Source: Phycisphaerae bacterium (GTDB taxonomy: Bacteria; Planctomycetota; Phycisphaerae; Phycisphaerales; SM1A02). From it: a DNA stretch of 64,000 bases. The position numbers and the translations under genes were made by a program. The stretch is from the NCBI GenBank assembly GCA_002716385.1, contig PBAX01000018.1:20403-84402 (forward strand), in the 5' to 3' direction. The notes under the pieces are model-generated. The model worked only from the letters and a program-made list of their open reading frames with translations. It did no database searches and was not told where the DNA came from. Shown here piece after piece: positions 18,244-27,461 of this stretch. Positions within the stretch are counted from its first letter, which is position 1. Each line of letters opens with the position of its first letter.

Positions 18244-18429
18244 TCAGTCCTTGGATTTACCGAGATACTCGAACACGAGTATGCAAATAAACACTCCGAC
18301 CGTGGGCGCGAATGTGGCCCACATGGCGTGTATGTCATACACATGGAGCAGCCATCCATACGCGACTCCAGCTGCCAAACCAAGAACTATTATCAACAAA
18401 AACTTCGCCCATCCGAGCTGTCTAATCAT
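18244..18429 (-). CDS. Small two-helix membrane protein
   Basis: The 61-residue frame from ATG 18427-18429 encodes two hydrophobic helices: FLLIIVLGLAAGVAYGWLL (about 11-29) and AMWATFAPTVGVFICILVFEYLG (about 36-58), with a Lys-rich end. No family is recognised. An in-frame ATG 12 codons upstream is possible; ribosome-binding sites are weak for both. It is isolated between cysteine desulfurase (upstream, same strand) and a long gap. Confidence 0.55.
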   Translation of the reverse strand: MIRQLGWAKFLLIIVLGLAAGVAYGWLLHVYDIHAMWATFAPTVGVFICILVFEYLGKSKD

Positions 18430-18606
18430 GCTGCAAATGTAAACCTCTATAGAGACGAGTGTCAAACACGAGGACTATCAGAATCCTCTGGACATCGGCT
18501 TGAGACAGATGCTTGAAGATGAAAGATCCCTACCAGCTCGGCGAGTCTGCAGACAATCCAAGACACCCCATGAGCTGAGGAGAATCTACACATCCAGGTT
18601 CAGAGT

Positions 18607-19818
18607 TCAGACTTCGGCTGATAAAGGCCAATTGGCATTCGGTGACAATCCAGCCAATCGTTGGAAGACCTCGCTGGAGATCTCGACTGCCGATTCGAGC
18701 TGTTCCTGAGTTATGGCACGGTCGAAGCTGAAGCGAACCGATCCGTATGGCCGCTCATCAACCTGACAAGGCTGCCGACCGATCGCATCGATCACACTCG
18801 AACCCTTGAGTGCTCCTGAAGAACAGGCCGATCCGGCAGATGCACAGACGCCCGCCTCGGACAAACCAAGCAGCATCAGTTCCGCCTCGATACCCGGGAA
18901 ACCGATGTTCGAAGTCGACCAGATACGATCCGCGGAAACCGCATTGATGCAGCATTCAGTGATCTCCGACTGCATGTACGCTTCAAAGGTGCTTCTCATC
19001 GCCAGCATCTGCTCATGACCCGAATTGTCCAACCAGGATTTGGCCTCCTGACAGGCCACACCAAGACCGGCGATATCGGCCACGGACTCGGTACCACCCC
19101 GCCGCTTCCGCTCCTGACCACCGCCGAGAATCATGGCATGCAAGGGAAGACCTTCCCGCAACCACAGCACACCACTGCCCTTGGGGCCATGGAACTTGTG
19201 CCCGGCGAAGGAGATCATGTCGATGGGCGTGGATTCGAGATCGATGGGCATTTTTCCGACCCATTGAGTGGCATCAGTGTGGAACGGAATACCCGCCTCG
19301 CGACACATCATCCCGATCTGTTCTACTGGCTGAATCACACCGGTCTCGTTGTTGGCCCACATCACCGATACAAAGGCAATCTCATCGGCTCTTGACGACA
19401 GAAGCTGCTGGAAGGCTTCGATCTCGACGACTCCATTGCTGTCGTTGGGAAGCGTGACCACTTCATGATCAAAGACCTCCGCCAGATCCTCCAGTTGCTC
19501 GCGAACCGCGGCGTGTTCGACCGCACTCGTGATGAGCAGGGGTTTCTGACGCCATCGTGACAACGAACGCAGGCATGTATTGACCGACTCTGTTCCACCA
19601 CTGGTGAAGATGACTTCTGAGGGACGAGCCTTCACCAATTCGCAGACGGCCTCTCTTGCCAGATCCACTTCACGTCGGGCCATCTGCCCGGCACGATGGA
19701 TGCTGGAGGGATTCGCCCACACCTCGGTCATCACGCGGTTCATCTTCTCCAGAACCTGCGGAAGTGGACGAGTGGTCGCGTTGGAATCGAGATAGATCGG
19801 CAGTGCGTCTGCTGACAT
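18607..19818 (-). CDS. Cysteine desulfurase (IscS/NifS family)
   Basis: A PLP enzyme of 403 residues that removes sulfur from cysteine for Fe-S clusters and thiolated cofactors. PLP lysine Lys208 is in AGHKFHGPKGSG, and catalytic Cys332 is in the flexible loop SAGSACSSGAL. The opening IYLDSNATTRPLP and HTDATQWVGK also fit the NifS/IscS class. I chose ATG 19816-19818; a frame extension of 20 residues exists but lacks family similarity. No iscU, sufB or other Fe-S assembly genes are nearby, so it is a stand-alone copy. Confidence 0.92.
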   Translation of the reverse strand: MSADALPIYLDSNATTRPLPQVLEKMNRVMTEVWANPSSIHRAGQMARREVDLAREAVCELVKARPSEVIFTSGGTESVNTCLRSLSRWRQKPLLITSAVEHAAVREQLEDLAEVFDHEVVTLPNDSNGVVEIEAFQQLLSSRADEIAFVSVMWANNETGVIQPVEQIGMMCREAGIPFHTDATQWVGKMPIDLESTPIDMISFAGHKFHGPKGSGVLWLREGLPLHAMILGGGQERKRRGGTESVADIAGLGVACQEAKSWLDNSGHEQMLAMRSTFEAYMQSEITECCINAVSADRIWSTSNIGFPGIEAELMLLGLSEAGVCASAGSACSSGALKGSSVIDAIGRQPCQVDERPYGSVRFSFDRAITQEQLESAVEISSEVFQRLAGLSPNANWPLSAEV

Positions 19819-19897
19819 CCATCCAGTGTATACGCCATTACAACCCAGGCGGAAGGCTATCCCACACATTCCCCTCATCTACTACCCATATCAACGA

Positions 19898-19924
19898 CAA
19901 GCGGCCCCTTTAAAGGGCCGCTTG
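19898..19924 (-). terminator. Terminator behind tRNA-Leu
   Basis: A 9-base inverted repeat (CAAGCGGCC/GGCCGCTTG) around CCTTTAAAG-type pairing lies about 30 bases past the 3' end of tRNA-Leu on the minus strand and before the cysteine desulfurase start. A short T-rich run follows on the minus strand. Confidence 0.6.
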
Positions 19925-19952
19925 CCATTTCATATTCCTTGACTCGAGTCAA

Positions 19953-20038
19953 TGCGGCTGAGAGGAGTCGAACCTCCACGGGATATTACTCCCACTAGAA
20001 CCTGAATCTAGCGCGTCTGCCAATTCCGCCACAGCCGC
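19953..20038 (-). tRNA. tRNA-Leu (CAG anticodon)
   Basis: An 86-base class II tRNA on the minus strand: acceptor GCGGCTG/CAGCCGC with discriminator A, anticodon stem CTAGA/TCTAG around loop TTCAGGT (anticodon CAG), a long variable arm (TGGGAGTAATATCCCGT) and T arm GAGGTTCGACTCCTC. No encoded CCA. Confidence 0.95.
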
Positions 20039-20119
20039 GGTGGATTGGGCGAGACATCGTACCCGTTAGCCACAGGAGTGCAACATCACCCCTTCTCAAC
20101 GCCCCTTGCAGGGGATTGA

Positions 20120-21325
20120 TCATGCACTCTCAACTTCGGATGACTCGTTTTCTTCCACAGCCTCGGCTGATTCACCTACGCCCTTCTTCGCCAGAACCTT
20201 GGCCTTGATCTCGTTGAACAGATCGACATTCTCGCGAATGAAGGCCTTCGAGTTCTCACGCCCCTGTCCCAGACGAACTTCACCGTAGCTGAACCAGGCT
20301 CCCGACTTGGCGACGATATCTTCGGCAACCGCCAGATCAAGCAGATCTCCCGAGGCACTGATTCCTTCGGTGAACATGATGTCGAACTCGGCATCACGGA
20401 ATGGTGGTGCGATCTTGTTCTTGACCACGCGGGCTCGAACACGATTGCCGACATTCTGATCGCCATCCTTGATGGCACCGATACGACGGATATCGATTCG
20501 GACCGATGAGTAGAACTTGAGTGCACGCCCACCAGGTGTCGTTTCCGGACTACCGAACATGACCCCGATCTTCTCTCGAAGCTGGTTGATGAAGATCACC
20601 GTGGTCTTGCTCTTGGCAATCGCACCCGTGAGCTTTCTCAAGGCCTGGCTCATGAGCCGAGCCTGAAGTCCGACATGGCTATCTCCCATCTCGCCTTCGA
20701 TCTCGGCTCGTGGAATCAAGGCGGCCACGGAGTCCACGACGATGATGTCGACCGCATTGGATCGAACAAGCATCTCGCAGATCTCCAGTGCCTGTTCACC
20801 AGTGTCAGGCTGGGAAACGAGCAGATCAGCCAGATTCACACCCAGCCGCTTCGCCCATGATGGATCCAACGCGTGCTCGGCGTCGATGAACGCCGCCGTA
20901 CCACCGCCGGCCTGACAATGCGCCAGAGTGGTCAACGCCAATGTGGTCTTGCCGGACGACTCCGGACCATAGACTTCAACGATCCTGCCCTTGGGCACGC
21001 CTCTGCCACCCAACGCCAGATCAAGGCTGATCGTTCCGGTTGAAATGCCTGGAATGACTCGCTGCTCGCCATCGAGCTTCATGATCGAGCCGGCACCAAA
21101 CATCTTGTCGATCTGTCCCAGTGCGCGATCCAGTGACTCCAGTCGCGACTTCTCTCCTCCAGCACCCGTTCGCTTGGCCATCTTGCTTGCATCCTTTGCC
21201 TGGCGTTTTCCTTCGTTTGCGGATGTTCCCCGCTGCGCCTTCGAATTCACCTTACCACGCCCCACCGAAGCCGCTGCGTCGCTGGTTGCTGTTCCATTCT
21301 TGCCTGCCTTCGTTGCCTTGACCAT
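20120..21325 (-). CDS. recA: Recombinase A
   Basis: RecA forms the filament for homologous recombination and triggers LexA self-cleavage. The 401-residue product has Walker [19 protein letters not shown], the L2-region [20 protein letters not shown] and C-terminal acidic residues. ATG 21323-21325 is preceded by AAAGGA. Compared with E. coli RecA (353 residues) there is an extra N-terminal tail of about 50 residues rich in Lys, Ala, Gly and Ser before the [14 protein letters not shown] core. A LexA-like box and promoter lie about 170 bases upstream. Confidence 0.97.
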   Translation of the reverse strand: MVKATKAGKNGTATSDAAASVGRGKVNSKAQRGTSANEGKRQAKDASKMAKRTGAGGEKSRLESLDRALGQIDKMFGAGSIMKLDGEQRVIPGISTGTISLDLALGGRGVPKGRIVEVYGPESSGKTTLALTTLAHCQAGGGTAAFIDAEHALDPSWAKRLGVNLADLLVSQPDTGEQALEICEMLVRSNAVDIIVVDSVAALIPRAEIEGEMGDSHVGLQARLMSQALRKLTGAIAKSKTTVIFINQLREKIGVMFGSPETTPGGRALKFYSSVRIDIRRIGAIKDGDQNVGNRVRARVVKNKIAPPFRDAEFDIMFTEGISASGDLLDLAVAEDIVAKSGAWFSYGEVRLGQGRENSKAFIRENVDLFNEIKAKVLAKKGVGESAEAVEENESSEVESA

Positions 21326-21495
21326 TTGGAGTCCTTTCCACACTGTCGACCAGGCCCGACCCTCTCCGGGTCCCTCTTCCACTCCACCCGGAGCGGATCC
21401 GCTTCATTGCCTCGTGTCGACCGGCTCTTTTCAAGCCATATCTTCTGTTTGGTTTTCGTACGGGTTTCGCATGATGCCGTCTCTCATCGGATTCG

Positions 21496-21509
21496 GCAAC
21501 ATCTGTTCG
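21496..21509 (-). promoter_or_regulatory. Putative LexA (SOS) box of recA
   Basis: On the minus strand the sequence CGAACAGATGTTGC matches the Gram-positive-type LexA/DinR consensus CGAACRNRYGTTYC at all but one defined position. It overlaps the last base of the proposed recA -10 element, the expected place for repression. RecA and nucleotide excision genes are classic SOS members; lexA itself is not in the window. Confidence 0.6.
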
Positions 21510-21536
21510 GTATATTTTAGGATATTTTTGCCTCAA
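21509..21536 (-). promoter_or_regulatory. Putative recA promoter
   Basis: Read on the minus strand, TTGAGG (21531-21536) and TATACC (21509-21514) are spaced by 16 AT-rich bases. The pair lies about 185 bases upstream of the recA ATG and directly abuts the LexA-like box. Confidence 0.5.
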
Positions 21537-21580
21537 ACCCCTTTTAAGGGCCATTTGGAGGCATCACACACCCGAACGGC

Positions 21581-22573
21581 TCACGCTTCCAGCGGAGGGG
21601 CCTCCCAGAAGGGCGTAGGAGGCTTCCAGAGAGACATGTCCAACTTGGACAAGTATTCGGTCGTCTGCCTGAGGCCCTCCTCCAGAGGCACCACAGCCTC
21701 CCACCCGAGACGCTCTGTGGCCAACGTCAGATCCGGTCTGCGACGGGTGGGATCGTCCGGGGGCAGTGGCTTCCTGACGATGCTGGAGCTGCTGCCGGTG
21801 AGTTCGATCACCAGTTCGGCCAGCTCCAGGATGGTTCGCTCGTTCGGATTCCCCACATTGACTGGCCCGTGGAAATCAGCTGGTGAATTCATCATTCGAA
21901 CCAGTGCCTCGATCATGTCGGAGACGAAGCAGAAGGAACGGGTCTGGCTGCCATCGCCGAAGACCGTGATGTCATCCCCCGCCAACGCCTGACGGATGAA
22001 ATTGCTGACCACACGACCATCGAAGGGATGCATGTTCGGGCCATACGTGTTGAAGATGCGAACGATCTTGACATCCACCCCATGCTGACGGTTGTAGTCG
22101 TACATGAGCGTCTCAGCCGCTCGTTTGCCTTCGTCGTAGCAGGATCGGCGACCGATCGGATTCACGTTGCCGTTGTAATCCTCACGCTGTGGCGAGATCT
22201 CGGGATCCCCGTAGACCTCGCTGGTGGAGGTATGCAGCAGCCGGATACCCTTGGCCTTGGCCATACCCAGCATGTTGATAATGCCCACAACCGAGGTCTT
22301 CATGGTGCGGACCGGGTTGTACTGGTAATGTCCAGGCGCGGCCGGACAAGCCAGGTTGTAGATCGCCTCGATGTCATCGAGGTAGAGAGGCTCGACGATA
22401 TCGTGTTCAACGACCTCGAACTCTGGATGCTCCATCAGATCGGCAATGGTCTCCCGCTGGCTGGTGGCAAAGCTGTCCACGCAGACGACGCTGTTTCCTT
22501 CATCGAGCAGCCGCTTGCAGAGATGAGACCCCAGAAAGCCTGCGCCGCCGGTTACGAGAATCCTCTGTCCCAT
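21581..22573 (-). CDS. UDP-glucuronic acid decarboxylase (UDP-xylose synthase)
   Basis: An extended SDR enzyme of 330 residues, the usual size. It would convert UDP-glucuronate to UDP-xylose with bound NAD, supplying xylose for surface glycans. Features: NAD-binding [11 protein letters not shown] near residues 8-18, [11 protein letters not shown], the catalytic Tyr and Lys in [10 protein letters not shown], and [18 protein letters not shown], which is typical of the decarboxylase subgroup. ATG 22571-22573 gives the Rossmann start; the frame extends 28 codons upstream without similarity. It is divergent from anmK. Confidence 0.92.
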   Translation of the reverse strand: MGQRILVTGGAGFLGSHLCKRLLDEGNSVVCVDSFATSQRETIADLMEHPEFEVVEHDIVEPLYLDDIEAIYNLACPAAPGHYQYNPVRTMKTSVVGIINMLGMAKAKGIRLLHTSTSEVYGDPEISPQREDYNGNVNPIGRRSCYDEGKRAAETLMYDYNRQHGVDVKIVRIFNTYGPNMHPFDGRVVSNFIRQALAGDDITVFGDGSQTRSFCFVSDMIEALVRMMNSPADFHGPVNVGNPNERTILELAELVIELTGSSSSIVRKPLPPDDPTRRRPDLTLATERLGWEAVVPLEEGLRQTTEYLSKLDMSLWKPPTPFWEAPPLEA

Positions 22574-22659
22574 ATCGCTGATAGCCTCCCTTTCAGAGAA
22601 ACTACGTTCTACCAGAAACCTCGCCCGGAGTCCCGCGGGAATCCTGCTGAAGACCACTC

Positions 22660-23769
22660 ATGAAAAACGAACGGAACATCATCGGCATCATGAGCGGAAC
22701 CAGCCTCGACGGGATCGATGCTGCGCTCGTGCGAATTCAGGGGAATGGTCTGGATCAGAAGGTCCAACTGGCGAGACACGCCTTCGGGTCACTTGGCGAT
22801 GCCAAGGAGACACTGGCTTCGCTGGCCCAGGGATCGCCACTTCCACCGGCCGCCTGGGCCCGGGCCGCTCGCTCGCTTGGGGAGTGCTACATGGAACTGG
22901 CCAAGCAGGTCGCAGGAGACACGCCACCGGACCTGATCAGCATCCATGGCCAGACCGTTCATCATGATCCGCCCCACTCCATCCAGCTCATCAATCCGGC
23001 CCCCATCACGCAAACCATGAACTGTCCGGTGGTTCATGATCTCAGAGCAGCCGATCTCGCGGCTGGCGGAGAAGGCGCCCCGATCACGCCGCTGGCTGAC
23101 TGGATTCTGTTCCGTGGTACTGAACCCGTGACCGTCATCAACCTCGGCGGGTTCTGCAACATGACGCACCTCCCCGCCGATACCGGCGACGAACACTGCA
23201 TTGAGGACATCGAGGCCCATGATGTGTGCCCATGCAACCACTTGCTCGATCTGGCTGCACGAAGATGGATCAAACGGGATTTCGATGACAACGGCGCAAC
23301 CGCGGCACGGGGTGCCTGTCATCAGCAGATCGTCGACACGATCACCGAATCGCTTGTCGAGCAAACGGCATTTGAACGATCACTGGGCAGTGGTGACGAG
23401 GGGCATGGAATCCTCGATGCATTGAGCACAATCGAGGATCCCGCAGACGCGCTCGCGACCCTTGTCAACGCGATTGCGAGGCTCATCCTGAATGCCATAC
23501 CGAAAGAACAGGTACGAATCCTGCTCGCAGGAGGCGGCGCCATGAACCAGGCGTTCGTGGCTGCGTTCAAATCTCACACAGACAGGAACGTGGAACTCTC
23601 CGATGAGCAGGGAATACCAGCACAGGCCAGAGAGGCCGTCGCCATGGCCGTCCTGGGAGGACTCGCCTTGGATGGCATCCCCATCACTCTCCCCCAGGTC
23701 ACCAAATCGAACGAACCGACGACCTTCGATGGAAGCTGGTGCTTTCCCAGAGGTCACATGCCATCCTGA
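22660..23769 (+). CDS. anmK: Anhydro-N-acetylmuramic acid kinase
   Basis: AnmK phosphorylates and opens 1,6-anhydro-MurNAc during peptidoglycan recycling. The 369-residue product has the hallmark IGIMSGTSLDGIDAALV start, the SIHGQTVHH motif, INLGGFCNMT and a sugar-kinase ATP site in LLAGGGAMNQ. Planctomycetes were long thought to lack peptidoglycan; a recycling enzyme here agrees with later findings that many do make it. No murQ is adjacent. It is divergent from the decarboxylase and converges on the CoA-transferase gene with 10 bases between stops. Confidence 0.93.
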   Translation: MKNERNIIGIMSGTSLDGIDAALVRIQGNGLDQKVQLARHAFGSLGDAKETLASLAQGSPLPPAAWARAARSLGECYMELAKQVAGDTPPDLISIHGQTVHHDPPHSIQLINPAPITQTMNCPVVHDLRAADLAAGGEGAPITPLADWILFRGTEPVTVINLGGFCNMTHLPADTGDEHCIEDIEAHDVCPCNHLLDLAARRWIKRDFDDNGATAARGACHQQIVDTITESLVEQTAFERSLGSGDEGHGILDALSTIEDPADALATLVNAIARLILNAIPKEQVRILLAGGGAMNQAFVAAFKSHTDRNVELSDEQGIPAQAREAVAMAVLGGLALDGIPITLPQVTKSNEPTTFDGSWCFPRGHMPS

Positions 23770-23779
23770 GCGGTGGCGA

Positions 23780-24934
23780 TCAGGAGTTCTTCATGAACTC
23801 ATCACGCAAGGCCTGACCCTGCTCATCAAGAAGCGGTGGCTTGATCGGCGTGATCGAATCATCCCATTCACCGTACTTGATCGCATTGCCCGGGACATCA
23901 TGTCCTCCCGAATCGACGACGAGATCCCTCGAGAGAATCTGCGGCATTGATCTGGACTCCATGATGGTATTGATCAATCCACAAGGCACACCTCTGGCCT
24001 GAAGTCGTTCCTGCCACTTCGCAGCGACATCACCGGCCAACGCCGCTTCCATCCCTGTCTTCAAGGCATCGATGTTCTCCAGACGCTTTTCATTGGAGGA
24101 GAAACGATCGTCCTGCGCCATGTCGCTGCAACCCATCTCTTCGCACATTTCCGTGAAGAGATGATCATTTCCACAGCAGATCACGAGTTCACGATCGCTG
24201 CAGGCGAAGGTGTCGAAGGGACAGATGCTCGGATGACGGTTGCCGATGCGAGTCGCCTCCTTGTGCTCAGCCAACGTATCCATGAGGCCGTGCTCCAGCA
24301 GCGAGAAGATGCCGTCGAGCATCGCGACGTCGACCGTCGTTCCCTGACCGGTTCGTTCTCGTGCAGCCAACGCGGCGGAAATGGAGGCGAATGCGAAGAG
24401 GCCTGCCCCGAGGTCGGCAATGGACGTACCGACTCTGGTAGGCGGACCATCGGGGAAACCGGTCACGCTCATCAAGCCCGACATCGCCTGGATGACCGTG
24501 TCGTACGCGGGCAGCTTGGACAGCGGCCCACTCTGACCGAAGCCTGAAATCGAACAGACGATCAGCTTGGGATATCGCTTCCTGAGATCCTCTGGTGCGT
24601 ATCCCAGCTTCGCCATGGTTCCCGGGCGGAAATTCTCCACGACGATGTCGGCCTTTTCGAGCATCGCATCGAGCAATGCCCGATCGTCATCGTCCTTGAG
24701 ATTGAGCGCAATCGATTCCTTGCCTCGATTGACAAAATGGAAGTACACCGATCTGGATTCGTCTTCGGGGAAAAAGGGGCCGAATGAACGACTGTCATCG
24801 CCGGTTCCCGGACGCTCGACCTTGATGACCCTTTCGCCATGATCGGCAAGCATCATGGTGCAGAACGGCCCACTGAGGACTCGAGTGAGATCAACCACGG
24901 TCAAACCTTCGAATGGTCTCTTCTGATTACTCAA
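23780..24934 (-). CDS. Family III (CaiB/BaiF) CoA-transferase
   Basis: This 384-residue protein moves CoA between acyl-CoA and a free acid. The start LTVVDLTRVLSGPFCTM, the DIVVENFRPGTMAKLG segment and catalytic Asp145 in AYDTVIQAMSG place it in family III. I chose TTG 24932-24934, which has GGAG about 9 bases upstream and gives a family-like N terminus; the ATG at 25030 would add 32 unlike residues and overlap the upstream gene. It lies directly downstream of an ScpB-like decarboxylase (28 bases), so the two are likely an operon acting on the same acyl-CoA. Substrate not determined. Confidence 0.88.
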   Translation of the reverse strand: MSNQKRPFEGLTVVDLTRVLSGPFCTMMLADHGERVIKVERPGTGDDSRSFGPFFPEDESRSVYFHFVNRGKESIALNLKDDDDRALLDAMLEKADIVVENFRPGTMAKLGYAPEDLRKRYPKLIVCSISGFGQSGPLSKLPAYDTVIQAMSGLMSVTGFPDGPPTRVGTSIADLGAGLFAFASISAALAARERTGQGTTVDVAMLDGIFSLLEHGLMDTLAEHKEATRIGNRHPSICPFDTFACSDRELVICCGNDHLFTEMCEEMGCSDMAQDDRFSSNEKRLENIDALKTGMEAALAGDVAAKWQERLQARGVPCGLINTIMESRSMPQILSRDLVVDSGGHDVPGNAIKYGEWDDSITPIKPPLLDEQGQALRDEFMKNS

Positions 24935-24962
24935 TGTTCCAATCTCCGTTGTCGTATGTTTC

Positions 24963-25745
24963 TCAATGACCCTTGAATTCGGGGGGTCGCTTTTCGAAGA
25001 AGGCCCTGATCCCTTCCTGCATGTCGTCACTTCGCCAGGTCTTCTCCCTCAGAGACTCGATCTTTTCAAACACCTCCGGAGGAAGCGGTGCACCCGAGCC
25101 CAGCTCCCGCAACTCGTTCTTCAGGACCTGTATGACAAGTGGCGCCAGACTGGCGATTCGCTCGGCGATCTTCATCGTTGCTCCCTCGAGTTCCTCAGCG
25201 GGAACGACCTTGTTGTAGATGCCGAGTCGCTCCGCTTCCTCGACACTCATCGGATCTGCCGTGAACAGCATCTCCTTGAGTCTGTGAAGTGGCAGGATCC
25301 CGAGGAAATGCGATGTGCCCAGGGAGTTGTAGGGCAGTCCCATCTTGGCGGGCGTCATCGCCAGCGTCGCCGTCGGTGTGGCAACGATCAAATCGCACGA
25401 AACGACCAGATCGCACGCCCCACCCCAGATGCTGCCCTCGCACATGGCGATGACCGGCATCGGGACCTCTCGCACCTTGTGAAGAAGCTTCTCAAGGGGA
25501 ATTGTCCATGAAAACGGATCGCTACCGTCGGTTGGAAGCTCGCTCACATCATGACCGGCCGAGAAGATCTTCGCTCCGGGCCTGGCTCTGATGATCGCAA
25601 CACGAACGTCCTGCGAGCAGAATTCGTCCAAGGCGGCCAGAAGACCGCTGATCACATCAGATGACAACGCGTTCGCCTTGTGTTCATTGGCGATGGTGAC
25701 AATCCCGATGGAATCGGTGACACTTGATTCGACAACTGATGGCAT
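24963..25745 (-). CDS. Methylmalonyl-CoA decarboxylase-like crotonase (ScpB/YgfG type)
   Basis: The 260-residue product matches E. coli ScpB (261 residues) along its length by memory of that sequence: FSAGHDVSELP with His65, MCEGSIWGGACDLVVSCDLI, MTPAKMGLPYNSLG and the ending EGIRAFFEKRPPEFKGH. The residues that correspond to the ScpB active-site His, Gly and Tyr are kept. ScpB converts methylmalonyl-CoA to propionyl-CoA. ATG 25743-25745 gives the ScpB length; the frame extends 13 codons upstream and overlaps the carboxypeptidase end. The next gene is a family III CoA-transferase, different from the family I ScpC of E. coli. Confidence 0.85.
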   Translation of the reverse strand: MPSVVESSVTDSIGIVTIANEHKANALSSDVISGLLAALDEFCSQDVRVAIIRARPGAKIFSAGHDVSELPTDGSDPFSWTIPLEKLLHKVREVPMPVIAMCEGSIWGGACDLVVSCDLIVATPTATLAMTPAKMGLPYNSLGTSHFLGILPLHRLKEMLFTADPMSVEEAERLGIYNKVVPAEELEGATMKIAERIASLAPLVIQVLKNELRELGSGAPLPPEVFEKIESLREKTWRSDDMQEGIRAFFEKRPPEFKGH

Positions 25746-25776
25746 GACAGCTTCTTTCTTACAGATCCAAACTGAT

Positions 25777-27321
25777 TCAGACACCGTAGAGCGGACGCAA
25801 CTTGTCGTTGAGATGCGCCACGAGCGGTGCGGACTCCAGCGGTCGACCTGTCACCTTCTCACAAAGTTCGCCAGCCCTGTACCGACGTCCATGATGATGG
25901 ATGTTGGTACGCAGCCAGTCGAGAAGACCGGAGAACTCCCCCTTCTCGAACTGCGAGTACATGTCCGGCATGTCGGCCATGGCCTTCTCGAAGAACTGGG
26001 CGCAGTACAGGTTGCCGAGGGTATAGGTCGGGAAATATCCAAGTGAACACATCGACCAGTGGACATCCTGTAGACATCCACGTGCATTGTCCGGAACCTC
26101 GATGCCCAGATAGTCCTTGTACTTCGCGTTCCAGGCCTCGGGGATGTCCGCCACGGCCAGATCGCCACGCATAAGGGCACGCTCCATCTCAAATCGGATC
26201 ATGATGTGCATGTTGTAGGTGGCTTCGTCGGCCTCGACACGGATGAAGTCGGGCTTCACGATGTTCGCGCCTCCGTAGACGTCCTCGAAACTGAGGGACG
26301 CCACAGAATCCCCGAGGACCTCCTTCATCATGGGATGACACCATTTCCAGAAAGCCTCGGAACGACCGACTTGATTTTCCCACATGCGGCTCTGCGACTC
26401 GTGGATACCCAGCGAGATCGAATCGCCCATCGGCGTTCCGATATGGGCTTCGAGCAGCCCCTGCTCGTAGAGACCATGACCGGTCTCGTGCATGGTGGAC
26501 CCAAGGGCGTCGTTAACGTTGTTCTCGTGGAAACGGGTCGTCATCCGGACATCGTTGCAGTGCGAACCACCGCAGAATGGATGCGTGGACACATCCAGAC
26601 GTCCGCGGTCGAAATCGAATCCAAGTTGAGCCGCCACCTTCTCGACGAACTGCTTCTGCTTGTCAACCGGGACCTTGACCTCGTTGAAGGCGTTGCTCGG
26701 TGACTTGGATGATCCCATCAGATCATCGAGCAATGTCTGGAGGTCCTTGCGAAGCGGTGTGAAGACGGACTCCACCTCCGCGGCGGTGCAGCCTGGTTCG
26801 TAATCCTCGGCCAATGCGTCCCAAGGCTCGCCGGCAGCATCCCACCCGTAGCATTCGGCCTTACGCTTCATGAGATCGACAACCTTCTCGAGACTCTCCT
26901 GGAAAAGCTTGAAGTCGGATGCCTTGCGAGCATCAGCCCAGCAGTGCATGGCACTTGAACTCAACGCAGCCTCCTCCTCGACGAGGGCCGCAGGCAGGCA
27001 GGTCGCCCGGTCGTATCGCCGACGGATCTCCCTGATGTTGACCGCCTCGACCGATTCCGGATCGGATGTGAGATCGTTCTCCGCTTCGCATCCGGCCAGA
27101 GCCTCTCCAGTCGCGGGATCCGTGAAGGATTCATGCGAAAGACGGGACAGTACGGCAAGCTGGGCCCCCCGATAGGCAACGCCACCGGATGGCATGAAGG
27201 TCTCCTGATCCCATCCGAGAATTCCAGCGGAACTGCCGATGAGCTGCGCTTCACGAACTCGCTCGATGAGCTGTTGATAGGCTGGATGTGTGGTCTTTGC
27301 TGTCTGTGTCGCCGTAGTCAT
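25777..27321 (-). CDS. Carboxypeptidase Taq-type (M32 metallopeptidase)
   Basis: The 514-residue length fits M32 carboxypeptidases, cytoplasmic zinc enzymes that remove residues from peptide C termini. The zinc motif HETGH is at residues 278-282 (MHETGHGLYEQGL). DVRMTTRFHENN and the IHESQSRMWENQVGR motif, which holds a zinc ligand Glu in this family, are also present. An AGGAGGGCC site precedes the ATG. It is upstream of the ScpB-like gene with 31 bases between them and may be cotranscribed. Confidence 0.93.
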   Translation of the reverse strand: MTTATQTAKTTHPAYQQLIERVREAQLIGSSAGILGWDQETFMPSGGVAYRGAQLAVLSRLSHESFTDPATGEALAGCEAENDLTSDPESVEAVNIREIRRRYDRATCLPAALVEEEAALSSSAMHCWADARKASDFKLFQESLEKVVDLMKRKAECYGWDAAGEPWDALAEDYEPGCTAAEVESVFTPLRKDLQTLLDDLMGSSKSPSNAFNEVKVPVDKQKQFVEKVAAQLGFDFDRGRLDVSTHPFCGGSHCNDVRMTTRFHENNVNDALGSTMHETGHGLYEQGLLEAHIGTPMGDSISLGIHESQSRMWENQVGRSEAFWKWCHPMMKEVLGDSVASLSFEDVYGGANIVKPDFIRVEADEATYNMHIMIRFEMERALMRGDLAVADIPEAWNAKYKDYLGIEVPDNARGCLQDVHWSMCSLGYFPTYTLGNLYCAQFFEKAMADMPDMYSQFEKGEFSGLLDWLRTNIHHHGRRYRAGELCEKVTGRPLESAPLVAHLNDKLRPLYGV

Positions 27322-27404
27322 TTCAGGCCCTCCTCATGAATCGGTGCAAATCGTGAATTCAAGAGGAGGATCATAGCATCCGCTCAAATCTCGATGAATG
27401 GCAA

Positions 27405-27432
27405 CAGGGGCCGGCCTGACGGCCGACCCCTG
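27405..27432 (-). terminator. Terminator of the ankyrin-repeat gene
   Basis: A 12-base stem with one mismatch (CAGGGGCCGGCC, 27405-27416, and GGCCGACCCCTG, 27421-27432) and a 4-base loop lies 30 bases past the stop of the DUF1573-ankyrin gene. Confidence 0.65.
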
Positions 27433-27461
27433 TGGTTCGAACTGTTATCTGGAGCGATTGC

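Noticed and set aside
20991..21992. Frame of 333 codons opposite recA and the decarboxylase gene end
   Set aside because: It spans two well-supported genes and the recA promoter in antisense; composition is Pro/Ser/Arg-rich as expected for a shadow frame.
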